A stretch of DNA of 64,000 bases, taken from assembly GCF_030272615.1 (NCBI RefSeq), contig NC_081406.1, forward strand, positions 244,149,218 through 244,213,217, read 5' to 3'. The stretch comes from Cryptomeria japonica (taxonomy: Eukaryota; Streptophyta; Pinopsida; Cupressales; Cupressaceae). This document shows positions 49,245 through 60,504 of this stretch, one piece after another. A program made the translations under genes and the position numbers. The notes beneath the pieces are model-generated. The model was not told where the DNA came from. It did not search any database and saw only the letters and a program-made list of their open reading frames with translations. Every line of letters starts with the position of its first letter. The first letter of the stretch is position 1.

Positions 49245-51250
49245 GGTAAGTATCAATGTGATGCAACTCAGATTGAAGGGGTGCCTTTGTCTTAGCATTT
49301 TTGTTTTGGTGGACCTATGTATCATGATAAATATGACTTAGATGGAATTTATTTCATCTCTACTTTTTTTCAATTTCATTCTTCTAAATCAAAGCTAAAA
49401 TTTAATTTTAATAGGCTAGACCTAGTGTACACTAAGGTATTCCTTCAACATAGTTCTTATAAAGACTTTAAATTTTATATGGAAGTAATAAATTATGTAA
49501 ATTCTCATGATAGATCTTGTCTAATGGACTATGAATGCTTTCATTTCTTAGGTGGTAAAGGAGATCTAATTGATCTTTTTGAAACCTTCTTTTGATGTAG
49601 TGATCTTATTTTATTGGTATAAAATATTTTATGATCAAAGTGTTCTATAGAAATTATCTTTCTTTGTAGTCATAAAGATGAAGCTAACATTTGGTATGTG
49701 TCATGGTGTACTAACATTTCTTTTTAGGGTGAACTTAAACAAGCTTTTATAGATAGATAGGTACCAAAAGAAATAAGAGAAGGAGAAAGAGACTATGAAG
49801 GAAGAGGAGGATAAGAAGGATAATAATGGCCAGAAGATTATGGAGAAGGAGAAGGAAAATGAGGAGGAGGACGAAAAGAATGAGATGATGAGTAGGAAGG
49901 AAAGACAAAGGGTAACATTTTATGAATTTGAGCTTCAAGGAAGGAAGATCTAATTCTTTAATTTCATGCATTTATTCAAAAGGAAAATGTTATTATTTCT
50001 GTAATTCCTACAAGTAGATATAAATTAATTTGCAAAAAAAATGGTCAACCAACTATAAATAAAAGCAAATAAATCAAGGATAGTCAAATAAAGGGCAAGA
50101 AAAAAATCCAAAAGTGAAGCTCTTTATGGATAAATATGTTTTATATTTAAATTATAATTCTTTAGATATTGATGGATTGGATCTATTTCTCTTAGATATA
50201 CTTGGTTAGAATCATTTGGACAACAAAAATTAATGTGTAGAAGTTTATGAAGATTCGGTATAGAAGGAAATAAAAACTATATTGTAGGATATTACACCAG
50301 TAAACACAAAATAAAGTTCAAGGTAGAGAAATTTTAAGAACATAGTGAAGAGTACACCAAAGAATTGTATAAAAATAAAGATTGAAAAAATATTTCCTAC
50401 ATGAGCTAACAAAATAAGTTGCAAAAAATGGCGATGAATTAAATAGGGTTATAGACATATAAAAGGTACAATATATAAACATCCACACGATTTTGAGGTG
50501 AAAGAGTCATATAAGAAACCAACATAGAGGCATGATACTAAATGGAATAATTAATCAAATCACTAGGGATCAACATAGAATCAACATACACCTACAAAAA
50601 ATATTGACATTGAATAAAAATGCAATGGCTAAATTTAAGGTGATTATCAAAGAATAACTATGGAAATAATAGAATAAAATAGAGGTTAAAATAATGATCA
50701 AGCCCTAGATATTTCTATCCTCAAGCTAAAAATATTACAAAGATCACCTATGGAGAGTTTGATAATAGGAAATTCCATCTTACTTGTAATGAATTTTAGT
50801 GGTCTTAATATTGACTTCCTACCATGTTTGATAGTTGAAACATGCAAAAGAGAGATGAAATGTAATGCATCTACAAATATTATATTATATTTTAATAGGT
50901 GGATAGAGATGCCAACATTGACACGCATCCCTTAAGTTGGCTATATTAGGTCATGTCAAAAAGTTGTATAATTGATTAGATTCGGTGATGAGTAGGCCTA
51001 AATTTGGATTAGTGATTTACTCGCCCATTATGTTATTATGAAGTATACATAAAGGAGGTAAATATCATTGTAAGGATAAGTGAAGAGTATGATGTGTACT
51101 AATAAATCTTGGAGATATAGTGTAAATTAGATTCTTCTAAAGGGAATTTGGTGGTGTTAACCTACCTGACATGGGCATATTCTATTTAGGGATATTTTAG
51201 ATATTAGAATGACAATTCCAAGCAAAAGAATGATAATCAAATTAATAAAA

Positions 51251-51392
51251 ATCCCAAGCTTATTATGTAAACTTGAATTATCTATATTATGCATACCATT
51301 AATAAGAAAAAATAACTTAATGACAATCCCAAACTTATCATGTAAACTTGAATTATCTATATTATGCATACCATTAATAAGGAAAAATAACC
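51251..51392 (+). repeat. 75-bp tandem duplication
   Basis: ATCCCAAGCTTATTATGTAA.. at 51251 is repeated from 51326 with few changes (for example ACTTGAATTATCTATATTAT at 51271 and 51346). The minus-strand open frame over it simply repeats a 25-residue unit. Confidence 0.9.
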
Positions 51393-53560
51393 ATTGTATT
51401 GATTGATGGGAATGGACTACATTTAGAGCCATATCATCGAGAAATGGGAAGGATCGCATGCCATGTATTTAGGGACTTGTCACATCTAAACGAATCTATG
51501 CTTATTGTCTTGGATTGTTAAGCCTTAAAATACTTGGCAATTATATTTTATTTAGATGAAACACTATTGTTATCAATATAATGCACTCCTTTAGAGATTA
51601 CATTTAGTCTCTTAACATTAATTTTTGGGAGAGTTTTATCCTTTAGTGTTTGACTAGAATATTAGTAGAGATAAAAATTTATCAAGATGAGTACGAATTT
51701 TTAATGTAGTTAGAGCATTAAATTGAAAAATAATGAAATAAAATACTATAACTTGATGAAGAATTTAAAATAACTAGTACTCCAAATTGTGAGAAAATTG
51801 AACCACACTAAATACCAACCACAAAATAGACCAATAATTGAATAATAAACCTAACATATAAATTATAAATAATAGATTCAAATCTTAACCAATACATATT
51901 AAATTTAATATATATATATATATTCTATATCTTAATCTTCTGTTATAAAAAGAATATAGCCAAAAATTATAAACTAAGTCCATAATATATATAAAGAGAA
52001 CCTTTCATAAGAAACCAAAATAATTGTATATCTTAAAATCTTTTTTGTTCAAATGCGACTTCCAATTCTTGTCTCCTATTAAAATAATTGTAGTTGAGAA
52101 TTTTATAATGTCAAAATCTATTGAAATCTACAATTTAATTTTAAATTTTAGATATAATAAAACACTATAAAAGAAGGGGATTCTTCGTTTATTATTGAAA
52201 ATGGGTTGATAGAAGAATAATTTTATCCTATATGATAGAGATACATATATGGAAGTAGTTCCAATTTATCCTCAATATTAAGATATATCAAGATTCATCT
52301 TTGAAGAATATGATCAATAAAGAGACCCATATCACTTATTTTTCCTAACCAAACAAAAAGTCCTTACCACTGCTTGTTCTACATTCAATTACTTCTAATG
52401 GGGTTAGTTTCGCAATGCAAGCAAAAAAGTAATAGTCCCAAGATAATCACTTAAACTTGAATTCTATATATAATACAGGTCAATAGGAGGGAGTAATAAC
52501 CAGTATGATGGGATTGGCCTACATTGAATAGCCATGTCATCTAGATATAGGAATGATAGCATGCCATGCATTGGGGACTTATTATAGCTATGCTAATCTA
52601 TGATTCTTGTCTTGGAATGTTGAACCTTAAAATGTTCAATAATTTCTTTATGAGACTACATTGATTGTCTTAACATAAAGTTTTGGAAAGGTTGGATCCT
52701 TTAGAGTTTGGCTATAATATTAATTAAGATAAAAAGATATTAAGGTGATTAAAAGTTTTTATGTAATTAAAACAGTGTATTAAAAAATAATGAAAAATAT
52801 ATTATAATTTGATAGACAATTTAAAATTAACATTAGATTAAATGATCAAAAAATAAATCACATTAAACAATTAAAAAATCTATTTACAAAACACAATGAA
52901 TAATGATTTCCAACATACAAATTAAAAATGATAAATTCAAATCTACCTATTAAATTTTATCAATTGTGTAGTTAAATTTTATCAATTGTATACACATTTT
53001 CTATTATGATATATAGCCTAATAAAAATAGAAAAGTAGAACAATCAAAAGAATTATATATTTTATTCTTTCTTGTTCAAATGCCACATCCAATCCTTATT
53101 CTACTTGAAAGATGCTTGTCTACAAATAATTACAGTTGAGAAGGTTATAGTAACAAAATCTATTGAAATATATAATTTATAGATTAGAAAAAAGGAAGGA
53201 TATATATCACAAACTTTGTGGGTGAGCTTGCAGCAATTGAATCCAGTTTGCATATGAAGCCATCTATTTCGGTAGTTTGTCTTGCTGAGAAATATCCAAC
53301 CTTTGGTCATCCCCATCAATGGTATGAAACCATTTATTTAAAAAGAGATTGTGAATACTATGATAAAACAAAAATGAACGATATAATGAAACTGCTGCAG
53401 CTGGATTTTCACCAAAACTAAGCTTGTCCATTTCATTTATTGTTTGCTTTACCCCTTTTCAACGAGTCTGCAAGACAAGTGAGACCATGCATAATTTTGA
53501 ACTATCAAACAAGGCTTAATTTTCATTAATTTTGAACTATTTAGCCTCCCTTTCGAAAGA

Positions 53561-54091
53561 GATTGTAGACTATCAAGCAAGGCTTCTTTTTCCACAGTTT
53601 AAATGAGCAAAAATGAAAAAAATGAAGAAAAAATCATAAACTGTAATAGCTGGAATTTCAGCAAAACCAAACTTGTCGCAAGGAGGAACGACATCAACTG
53701 GTGTGGTCTGTTCTCTATGAAGTTGATTCGGCTTTGCATGCCCATGCCCTGTTCCAAAGCTCCCATTTTGGTGCAGGTTGGGAGGATACTGATAAAGGTC
53801 GCAAAGTCTAGATTTACATTTGAACTGTAATATCTGATATAATTCCCCTTCCAATATGCTTGGATGAACCCACGCACGGTTCTCTTCTCTCAGTCTTTCT
53901 CCCCCCCTATCATAATATTAGTTGCAAAAATGGGTGGGTCATTTTTCTCAACCGATCCCCCCGGCCTACCGCTAGGAATGGGGGGTCATATTACGTATAT
54001 TCTTTTCTCTGATTGCCCATGCTCCAAAGCTACCATTCTGGCACAGGCCGTGAGTACGCTGTAAAATAGACGGGTACCCTGTTCCTTTTTA
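53561..54091 (-). pseudogene. PPR protein relic (54 kb, minus strand)
   Basis: On the minus strand, from the conserved upstream block: CVSTLT/ACARMVALEHGQ-like text (54090-54014), then a ~140-bp insert, then FIQAYWKGNYIRYYSS and DFATFISILPTCTKMGALEQGMGMQS. It matches the start of the relic at 48200 and goes on further into the next PPR motif. Frame is lost near 53600. Together with the 48-kb copy it is a duplicated PPR gene start in inverted orientation. Confidence 0.78.
53871..54013. other. GC-rich insert in the PPR relic
   Basis: Absent at the matching point of the 48-kb copy. Contains CCGATCCCCCCGGCCTACCG and GGAATGGGGGGTCAT, unlike its surroundings. Origin unknown; an organellar or small mobile fragment is possible. 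Confidence 0.5.
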
Positions 54092-54235
54092 TGTGATCAC
54101 AGGTCTCCAAAGAAGTTCTGGGCGGGAAGCAAATTTGAATTCGAAAGTTAACGGAACTGTTTGAACGGGAACGGAGAACATCTGCCAACGGAAACTTAGG
54201 AACGGGAAGCAAGACAGGTAGGGAGGGGCACTAAG
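54092..54235 (-). other. conserved DNA upstream of a PPR relic (copy 54 kb)
   Basis: Inverse copy of the block 48060-48199: the same TAAGTTTCCGTTGGCAGATG and TGTGATCACATAAAAAGGAA stretches, read on the minus strand. Identity by eye is about nine in ten. Confidence 0.8.
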
Positions 54236-54415
54236 CCAGCCCATGAAATACTCGTTATGAAACTCTGTCCTTCTGAAGAGCTTATACACAGCAGAACTGA
54301 ACAATGCCCCTAGAAGCCTCAAGGTTGCAGCAGGTCGTATGGCTTGCCATATGAAAATGGCCAGTTGTAACCAAAGAAACCCTTGAGAACTCATAAGCCC
54401 AAAGACAGTGGCCAT
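54236..54415 (-). CDS. short hypothetical open frame upstream of the PPR relic
   Basis: A minus-strand frame starting ATG 54415, MATVFGLMSSQGFLWLQLAIFIWQ at its N-terminus, giving a hydrophobic start (FLWLQLAIFIW) and then RLLGALFSSAVYKLFRRTEF. It runs to 54089 across the conserved upstream block, where it has no reason to be coding. The 60 codons unique to it might be the first exon of a membrane-anchored protein. No family recognised. Confidence 0.25.
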
Positions 54416-54536
54416 AACTCACACAATGCTCCTTATCGTCTCAATACGAGCGGCTAAAATTTCCCTTGCGATACATTCATTGAAAAAGACTCATCGTATT
54501 GTACGTCCTCCATGGATCTCCACACTTATTGAACTG

Positions 54537-55060
54537 AAAAGTGTATGGTGTAATGGACCATGGGCTATGAATTGTAGGTGAAAGACTATTTGCCATACAA
54601 AAGTTCTCAGGGATGTGTTTAGGATATACACTTTACATGTTTGGTATAGAGTTGCATTCGAGAAAAGTGTTTGGTGTAGCGGAGCATGGGCTATGAATTG
54701 TAGGTGAAAGACTATTTGCCATACAAAATGTTCTCATAGCTGTGCTTATGATATACATTTTATACGTTTTACACGTACGATATACGAGTTACACTTCAGA
54801 AAATTGTTTGGTGTAATGAACCATGGGCTAAGAATTGTACGTGAAAGGCTATTTGTCATACAAAATGTTCTCATGGTTGTGCTTTTATATATATATAATG
54901 AGTGCAACTCTTAAATCATACATGCAAAATGTATATCCAAACCATGAAAACATATGACAAATAGTATTTCATCTATAATTCATAGCCCATAGTCTATTAC
55001 ATCAAATATTAAGTGTAACTCTTATATCATACATGTTAAACGTGTAATATATATATAATT
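54537..55060 (+). repeat. three tandem repeats followed by an inverted copy (hairpin)
   Basis: Units start at about 54537, 54663 and 54800, each with AAAAGTGTNTGGTGTAATGG-like text, CATGGGCTATGAATTGTAGG and GACTATTTGCCATACAAAA. After a ~50-bp spacer with TATATATATAATG, 54936-55060 is the reverse complement of the third unit and its left flank. RNA from here would fold into a long hairpin with ~120-bp arms. The form resembles a foldback/MITE or a small-RNA precursor. Confidence 0.85.
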
Positions 55061-55640
55061 TTACTTCAAATTTTCAGTTGAAAATGTCTATCATCATTTG
55101 AATTAATGAGATGTAAAATGGCTTTTGATTTCTTGTTGATTTATTTGTATGAAAAATCATTTTCTCTAACTTATAATTTCATGAAACATATCTATACATG
55201 ACAAAAGAGCTAAATAACAATTTGAAGGGTTCGTAAACTTGGGTATAACATTTCTAAGTATGGTCGCAGCTAAACTGGCTCCAAAACCGCACTGTCATAC
55301 CACAAAAAGTCAATAACATGAAGTTAGTCGTGCATTACAGATCGTTGATCGTACAAGCTACGACTGTGATTTTTCAAAGGAGTCAATAACAGGAAGTTTA
55401 TAGTGTCGTTTTGTAGCCAATTTAGATGCATCCTCTAAGTGCAAGGTGAACTAGTACAATCCCAAGTAGTGTATGCTTCATTACTTTGCACCAAACTTTT
55501 TGGTGAGGTCTTATGTTGCCATCTCATTTTTGTGATTGTGTACCTAGGTACTTAGATCATGACTTGATGTGTTCTATCACTTTATGCGATGTTTTAATTT
55601 GTCATTGGCACACATTATTTATGAGTTTTTATATTGGCAT
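55061..55640. other. spacer, nothing recognised
   Basis: No gene supported. Confidence 0.4.
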
Positions 55641-55642
55641 AT

Positions 55643-55957
55643 GTTTTTGTTTTTTATTATAAAGCAACCAAAACCAGGGGCTGACCCGAAGGAAACAGAA
55701 AAAAGCACAACCAGCACAGACACAACAAACAAGCGGCAGTCAACCAATCCCTACTTTAGTAATCAAAAACAAAAACTGCCTGCCACTATTGGATAACCCA
55801 AGATCAAAACCAATCTCGTCCAACAAGCGCCATAAGCAACAGTAAACCATCATAATGTCAATACTATAATAACTGTTAAGAGTAGCAATATTACCATGGA
55901 ACCAGGTGTTCCAACGACAAAAGCTATAGCAAAAAAGAAAAGAACCAACCATACAAC
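55643..55957 (-). other. LINE copy B 3' UTR and tail
   Basis: T/G-rich on the minus strand, ending with CCTGGTTTTGGTTGCTTTAT and an AATAAAAAAC-type tail. This tail sets the 3' end and shows that the 3' ORF belongs to the element. Confidence 0.65.
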
Positions 55958-57893
55958 CTAATTATCAGCACCCATGTGCTTAGAGAGCATAAGCCAGATC
56001 CAGTCATCTGCTAGGAACTGGAGCAGTTCCTTAGTGGTGTCGCTTTCAAGCCCGACTAGATCAACCTTATCTTGGTGGAGCAAGTATAGAGAGGTAGCCG
56101 ACGAGTGCATCACTTTGACAACGAATATCCCAATTTTGTTGACATAGGACTCCAGGTGCTCCATCTTTTTCTTAACACCATTTAAATCTTCAGAGATAGC
56201 ACTGCAACCCAAACACTGCACCGCCTCTTCCTTCTCCCCTTCATCAGCAGCAGTCTTCCCGCCTTTAGAATGCCTTTCATCCCCCTCAGAGGTGTGGGGC
56301 AGGGAAGTTTTAGAATGAGGGGAGGTGTTCTTGATATCCTCCTTGATGGTCTCCGAGTCGGGGACATTAGTGCCCAAATTGGAGGAATCCGAGCCCTCCG
56401 TAGCCTCCATTTCCTCATCCCCCTTTTCACTTTCTGCTTTCTCATAATCATCCTCTTCTTCATTAGCATAATTCTTTCTCACGACGATTTTCTTTATCTG
56501 GGTTTTGTTAGCAAATTTGTGGGATCTTCACGGGGTGATACCATCCTCCGCATCTGACTCAACAAGAAGGATTTTGGGTTCCTTTCTGAGTTTCTTGGAG
56601 GTGGGTTTCGCAGTAGAAGGGTTGCTTTTATTTTTTTCCTCAATTTTGAGGGGGCAAGGGGGGGCCTTGGTAAGGGGATTGACAAGGTGTCATCGACTTT
56701 TTCGAAGACTTTTTGAGGCCCTTTTTAGAGCCTTCAGGGGGACCCAAAATGGAGGGGGCGGGTTGAACCGAGATAGGTTTGGGGGGGCAAAGGGCCTTGT
56801 GAAAATTGTATAGCCTAAACATCATCCCCTGGTGGAGGATGGTAAAATTACCCTCTTGACTCATACAATTGCGGACATCTTTAATAGTAGACTCAAGAGC
56901 ATGCAACAGGAAGAAAGGAAAAGAAATGGTGTCATGGTTGGGAAAGTGATTGAGCAACGAGAAATGATAATAGTAGAACACACCATACCTTCCCTCTAGG
57001 GTGAAGTATTTCTTTATGATTTTGCAAACCTGATCCCATGGATAGGGTAAACATTCTCTATTGAAACCCCCATGCATTCTGGCCGGTTCCTCACCCTTTT
57101 TGAAGAAACGGTTCATGTTGTTTTCGTCTGCAACCCTGTTGGTTTTCTTCCACTTCTTGCCTTCAGTAGAGAGACCTGTAGCATGGGCGATAACTTCCTC
57201 ACGAATTTTAAACGAAATGTCCTCCATGACCACCCTCCTGTCCTTCTAGCTATTGACAAACTGCATGGAGAGGTTTTCGTTGAATCCCTTCATGGCTTCC
57301 ATGAGCGGGATGATTCCTCCTTCTTTAGCATACATCCAGATGCATGGGCCGTTGCGAAAATAGTCATCAATAATGTTTGGTTCCACTCAGACTAAATTCC
57401 CTCCCATAATAGCTTCTTCCAGAGTGAAGTTGAGATGCAACGCAAGCCTAAAAAGAGAAATGCAGAGGGAAAAACCAGAGCTGGAGTTAAGAGAAAACAA
57501 GCGAAAATTAGCCAAAATATTGTGCAAGGTGCAATAATTATTTTTAGTGGTGTTTCCCAAGGCATGCGTCTGCCAGCTCCGGGAAGCATGCAAAGGGACA
57601 CCTCTTGATTTCTCCGCCAACTTGCAAAGATCGTCATTATGGTGAGATCTTAGTTTCTAGTTAAGGTAATAATTAGAGTCCTTGCTATGATTAATGATCA
57701 AAAGTTGGCACTCCAACCCATTGATGACGCAAAAATAGGTGGCTAGCCATGTTAGCATCGGGCAAAGAAGGTGGGGACCACGAGAAGCGAGCATGGCATA
57801 GCCCGCCCAATTTGAATTTAAATTTCCTGCCAGCAGCGTCGCAAAGCAGCCGACCCAAAGCAACCTATTGAGAAGAAGGATGTGGCACTTCAT
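55958..57893 (-). pseudogene. LINE 3' ORF, uncharacterised protein (copy B)
   Basis: The frame 57893-56640 is one, with stops near 57657 and 57387 and in a few more places; a shift between 56640 and 56482 moves the rest to 56482-55958. Total ~645 codons, the length of copy A. Shared features, in order: hydrophobic N-terminus; VEPN..; PLMEAMKGFNENLSM; FKIREEVIAHATGLSTEGKK; YYYHFSLLNHFPNHDTISFPF; ILHQGMMFRL; a Pro/Lys/Ser-rich stretch; an acidic linker (NEEEDDYEKAESEKGDEE); a coiled-coil-like helix (LNGVKKKMEHLESYVNKI); SATSLYLLHQDKVDL. No known domain recognised. RNA binding or multimerisation would be a guess from the coiled coil. Confidence 0.65.
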
Positions 57894-57913
57894 TGATGGA
57901 TAGAGGTGATTTG

Positions 57914-58405
57914 TTAGTTCCCAATAAGGTCCTTCTCCTTGTCAATAAGAGAATCTAGGTGTCTCCAGCACCTCATACCTTTTAACTCCAGCCCCGTCGT
58001 AGTCAGTGAGTCCGCCACCACATTCCCCTCTCTATAGATATGCTGAATTTGAAATTCCTCCAGCCAGACTATCATGGACCAGATGTCCTTGATGACGTTG
58101 TTGATCATCCAGCTGATCCTTGAAACGCCTTTAGTGGCCTCAATAATCAGTTTGGAGTCCCCTTCAATGATCAGTCTTTTGACATTGATGCCAAGACCCA
58201 GCTTAAGCCTCCAAAAGAGAGAAAGGGCTTCAGCCATGTTGCTCGAGATAGAGTCAAAATTTCCCGCATTGGCCAAAACTAGGTTGCCCAAGTTGTCCTT
58301 GATAATTCCACCCCCTACCGCAGAACCATTGCGAGCAGCAGCATCAAAATTAAGCTTGAGCCAAGGGGGGGGAGGTGTTGACCATCTAGTATTAAGCCTC
58401 TCCAT
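57914..58405 (-). pseudogene. LINE ORF2 RNase H (copy B)
   Basis: An open minus-strand frame of 163 codons: WLKLNFDAAARNGSAVGGGI (first Asp), MAEALSLFWRLKLGL (Glu), LIIEGDSKLIIEAT (Asp), IYREGNVVADSLTTTG (last Asp). All four acidic residues of RNase H are kept. The domain type (RVT_3) is that of plant LINE ORF2. Confidence 0.9.
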
Positions 58406-59641
58406 CTTTTTCGAATTGTCATATCGAAGGAAGCTATCTGGCAGATTCCAAGTTTTAATCTACCTCCGATCCAAAACCATAGGGGCAGATTGCGGAGTTT
58501 TCCACTTGGTAATGAGGGCATTTTCCCTGAGGTACTTCTTAGATATGTCAGTCACCGTGTCAACCGAGTTGTTGGTGTCACGGAAGATCGTATTATTTCT
58601 TTCCTTCCAGATATGCCAACAGACATGGGGAGGAATGAGTCTCAAAAAAAGTATGATTGGTGGGTGAGCGGAGGAGCACTTACAATTGCTGATAAACTGC
58701 TGCAAGTCTTCCAAGAATGTCCAAGCTAAATTAAATATTTGTAGAACTTTGTACCAAACCTTGGAGGCAAAAGGGCAATGAATAAAGAGGTGATTTATGC
58801 TTTCCTCAGCACAATTACACATAACACATTTGTTGGCAAGAATAAATCCCCTCCTCTTCAGATTATCAATAGTAAGGATCTTCCCGTGAAGGGCCGTCCA
58901 CCAGAAGAAGTTAATTTTAGGGATGAGCTGAGAGTTCCAAACTTCTTCCTAGCTATAGCAATCATTGAAGGATGCAACCAAGAGATTGTAGGTCGATTTA
59001 ACAATGAAAGTCCCTGAGGGGTTCGCGGTCCAAACAAGTTTATCCATGTGAGTCAAACAGGGGATCCTAATCCCCTTAAGAAGGGATTACAGCTCTTCAT
59101 CCAAATGAATCCATTGGGGAGTATTTCCTAGACTATTAGCAAGCCTTAACCAACAACAAGAGGGAGAGATGTAGTTTATCACAAGGGAGCCAAACAAATC
59201 CTTGAGAGTGACCATGAGGCAACTGAACCGGGAGGAGGCAAGGGGTCTGTCACCAATCCAGTTCTCCTCCCAAAATCTAATTTTCTCACCATTACCAACT
59301 TGCCACTTTAGACCCTATTTGAGCAGTTTCCCGTTCTTAACAAAGTTGTTCCATATTTTAAACCCCGGAGGGAGCTCATTGGAAGAGAGGAGGGAGGGGA
59401 AGGGGGTGTGATTGAAGTACTTGGCCCTCATAATCATGCTCTAGTCAGTTTTGCCCTTCATAAGGATCCATCTGATTTTAGTCAACAAGGCCTTATTCAG
59501 ATCAGAGATTTTTCTAATCCCAAGGCCACCCATGACCTTCAGTTTGCACACCTTCTCCCAGTTGATTTGGCTGATTCTCGCCTTCTCCTCCAATCCCGTC
59601 CATAGAAAGATTATTTGGATTCTCTCAAGTTTCTCAACCAT
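58406..59641 (-). pseudogene. LINE ORF2 connection and zf-RVT region (copy B)
   Basis: In several frames: ISQINWEKVCKLKVMGGLGI, KWQVGNGEKIRFWEENWIGD, INFFWWTALHGKILTIDNLK, CVMCNCAEESINHLFIHCPF. The Cys/His pairs of the last two stretches form the zinc-binding region of non-LTR reverse transcriptases. It continues HVCWHIWKERNNTIF. A few stops and shifts; otherwise well kept. Confidence 0.88.
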
Positions 59642-60504
59642 AGTATTGGAAATTTTGAAGAGAGAGAGAAAGTAGATAGGAACACCTTGAAGAGAGGTCG
59701 ACAGGAGCCGGAGTTTACCTGCACTACTCAGAGTTTTTCCAGTTCAGCCAACAAGTTTCTTTTGCATTCTTTCTAAGATTGATTCCCAAAAGTGGGAGGT
59801 GACCTCCTTGATAGTGAGGGAAAGACCCAAGTAGGAATCAGGGAGATCAACAACACTACATCCTAGGATTTGCATAAGTTTAGCCTAGAGAATTTTGTCC
59901 GTGTTAAAAAAATAAATCTTGCTCTTGCAATAGTTAATCAATTTACCAGAGGCAAGGGCATACTCTTCCAGCAGATGTTTCGTTTCTTTAGCCTCTATCA
60001 CAGATGATAGGCTGAAAAGGAAGGTGTTGTCCACAAATTGCTGCATAACCATAGGAGGAAGGGTGGAAGCAGCTTTCACCCCCGAGATTCTACTGGTCCT
60101 GATCAGATTGGATAAATTCCTACTCAAGACTTTAGCTACCATAATGAACAAATAAGGTGAGAGAGGGTCCCCATGCCTTAGCCCCTTCCCAACCTTAAAG
60201 AAGCCCCAGGGGTTTCCATTGACTATCACCAAATAGTGAACACTTTCCACCACCACCCTGATTTAATATTAATAAATCTTTCCTAGAATCCCATCTTAGA
60301 AAGGACCGCATACAAGAATTTCCAATTAACTTTATCATAAGCCTTAGAGATGTCAAGTTTGAGAACCATACCTGGGTTGCGATTTTTCTCCATGGAGTGA
60401 ATGACCTCATGGGTAATAATGATAACATCAAGAATATGCCTGCCCAGAACAAAGCCTCTTTGAGAGGGACTGATGCATTTATCAAGGAGGGGTTTATATG
60501 TCAT
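59642..60504 (-). pseudogene. LINE ORF2 reverse transcriptase (copy B, 5'-truncated)
   Basis: Starts at KPLLDKCISPSQRGFVLGRH, which lies inside the RT, then MVLKLDISKAYDKVNW (catalytic Asp), a shift near 60270, KGLRHGDPLSPYLFIM, and FVDNTFLF. The last is normally FADD; the second Asp is Asn, so the enzyme is inactive. Thumb text EEYALASGKLINYCKSKI follows. The catalytic role is copying element RNA at the nicked target. Confidence 0.92.

Larger units (their letters stand above)
48441..53560. other. AT-rich DNA, no gene recognised
   Basis: About 5 kb. Open frames at 49317-49595 (plus) and 49747-49971 (minus, low-complexity) have no recognisable domain. At 49760-49960 the plus strand is a GA/AG-rich purine stretch. 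The stretch contains a (TA)n and a tandem duplication listed separately. Confidence 0.45.
55643..60504 (-). mobile_element. LINE copy B, 5'-truncated, with 3' ORF
   Basis: Minus-strand order: RT (60504-59885), connection and zf-RVT (59641-58460), RNase H (58405-57914), then a ~645-codon frame (57893-55958), 3' end and A-rich tail (TTATAATAAAAAACAAAAAC, 55643-55665). The 5' end is cut in the RT; the endonuclease is missing. This fits a plant L1-type LINE except for the extra ORF after RNase H. No certain target-site duplication. Confidence 0.88.

Noticed and set aside
56505-56813. Plus-strand frames across 55.9-60.5 kb (for example 58074-58667, 197 codons)
   Set aside because: They are opposite-strand shadows of the LINE RT, RNase H and 3' ORF, which have recognisable motifs on the minus strand.
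60195-60485. 96-codon minus-strand frame overlapping the LINE RT
   Set aside because: Alternative frame of the same strand; the RT motifs are in the other frames.
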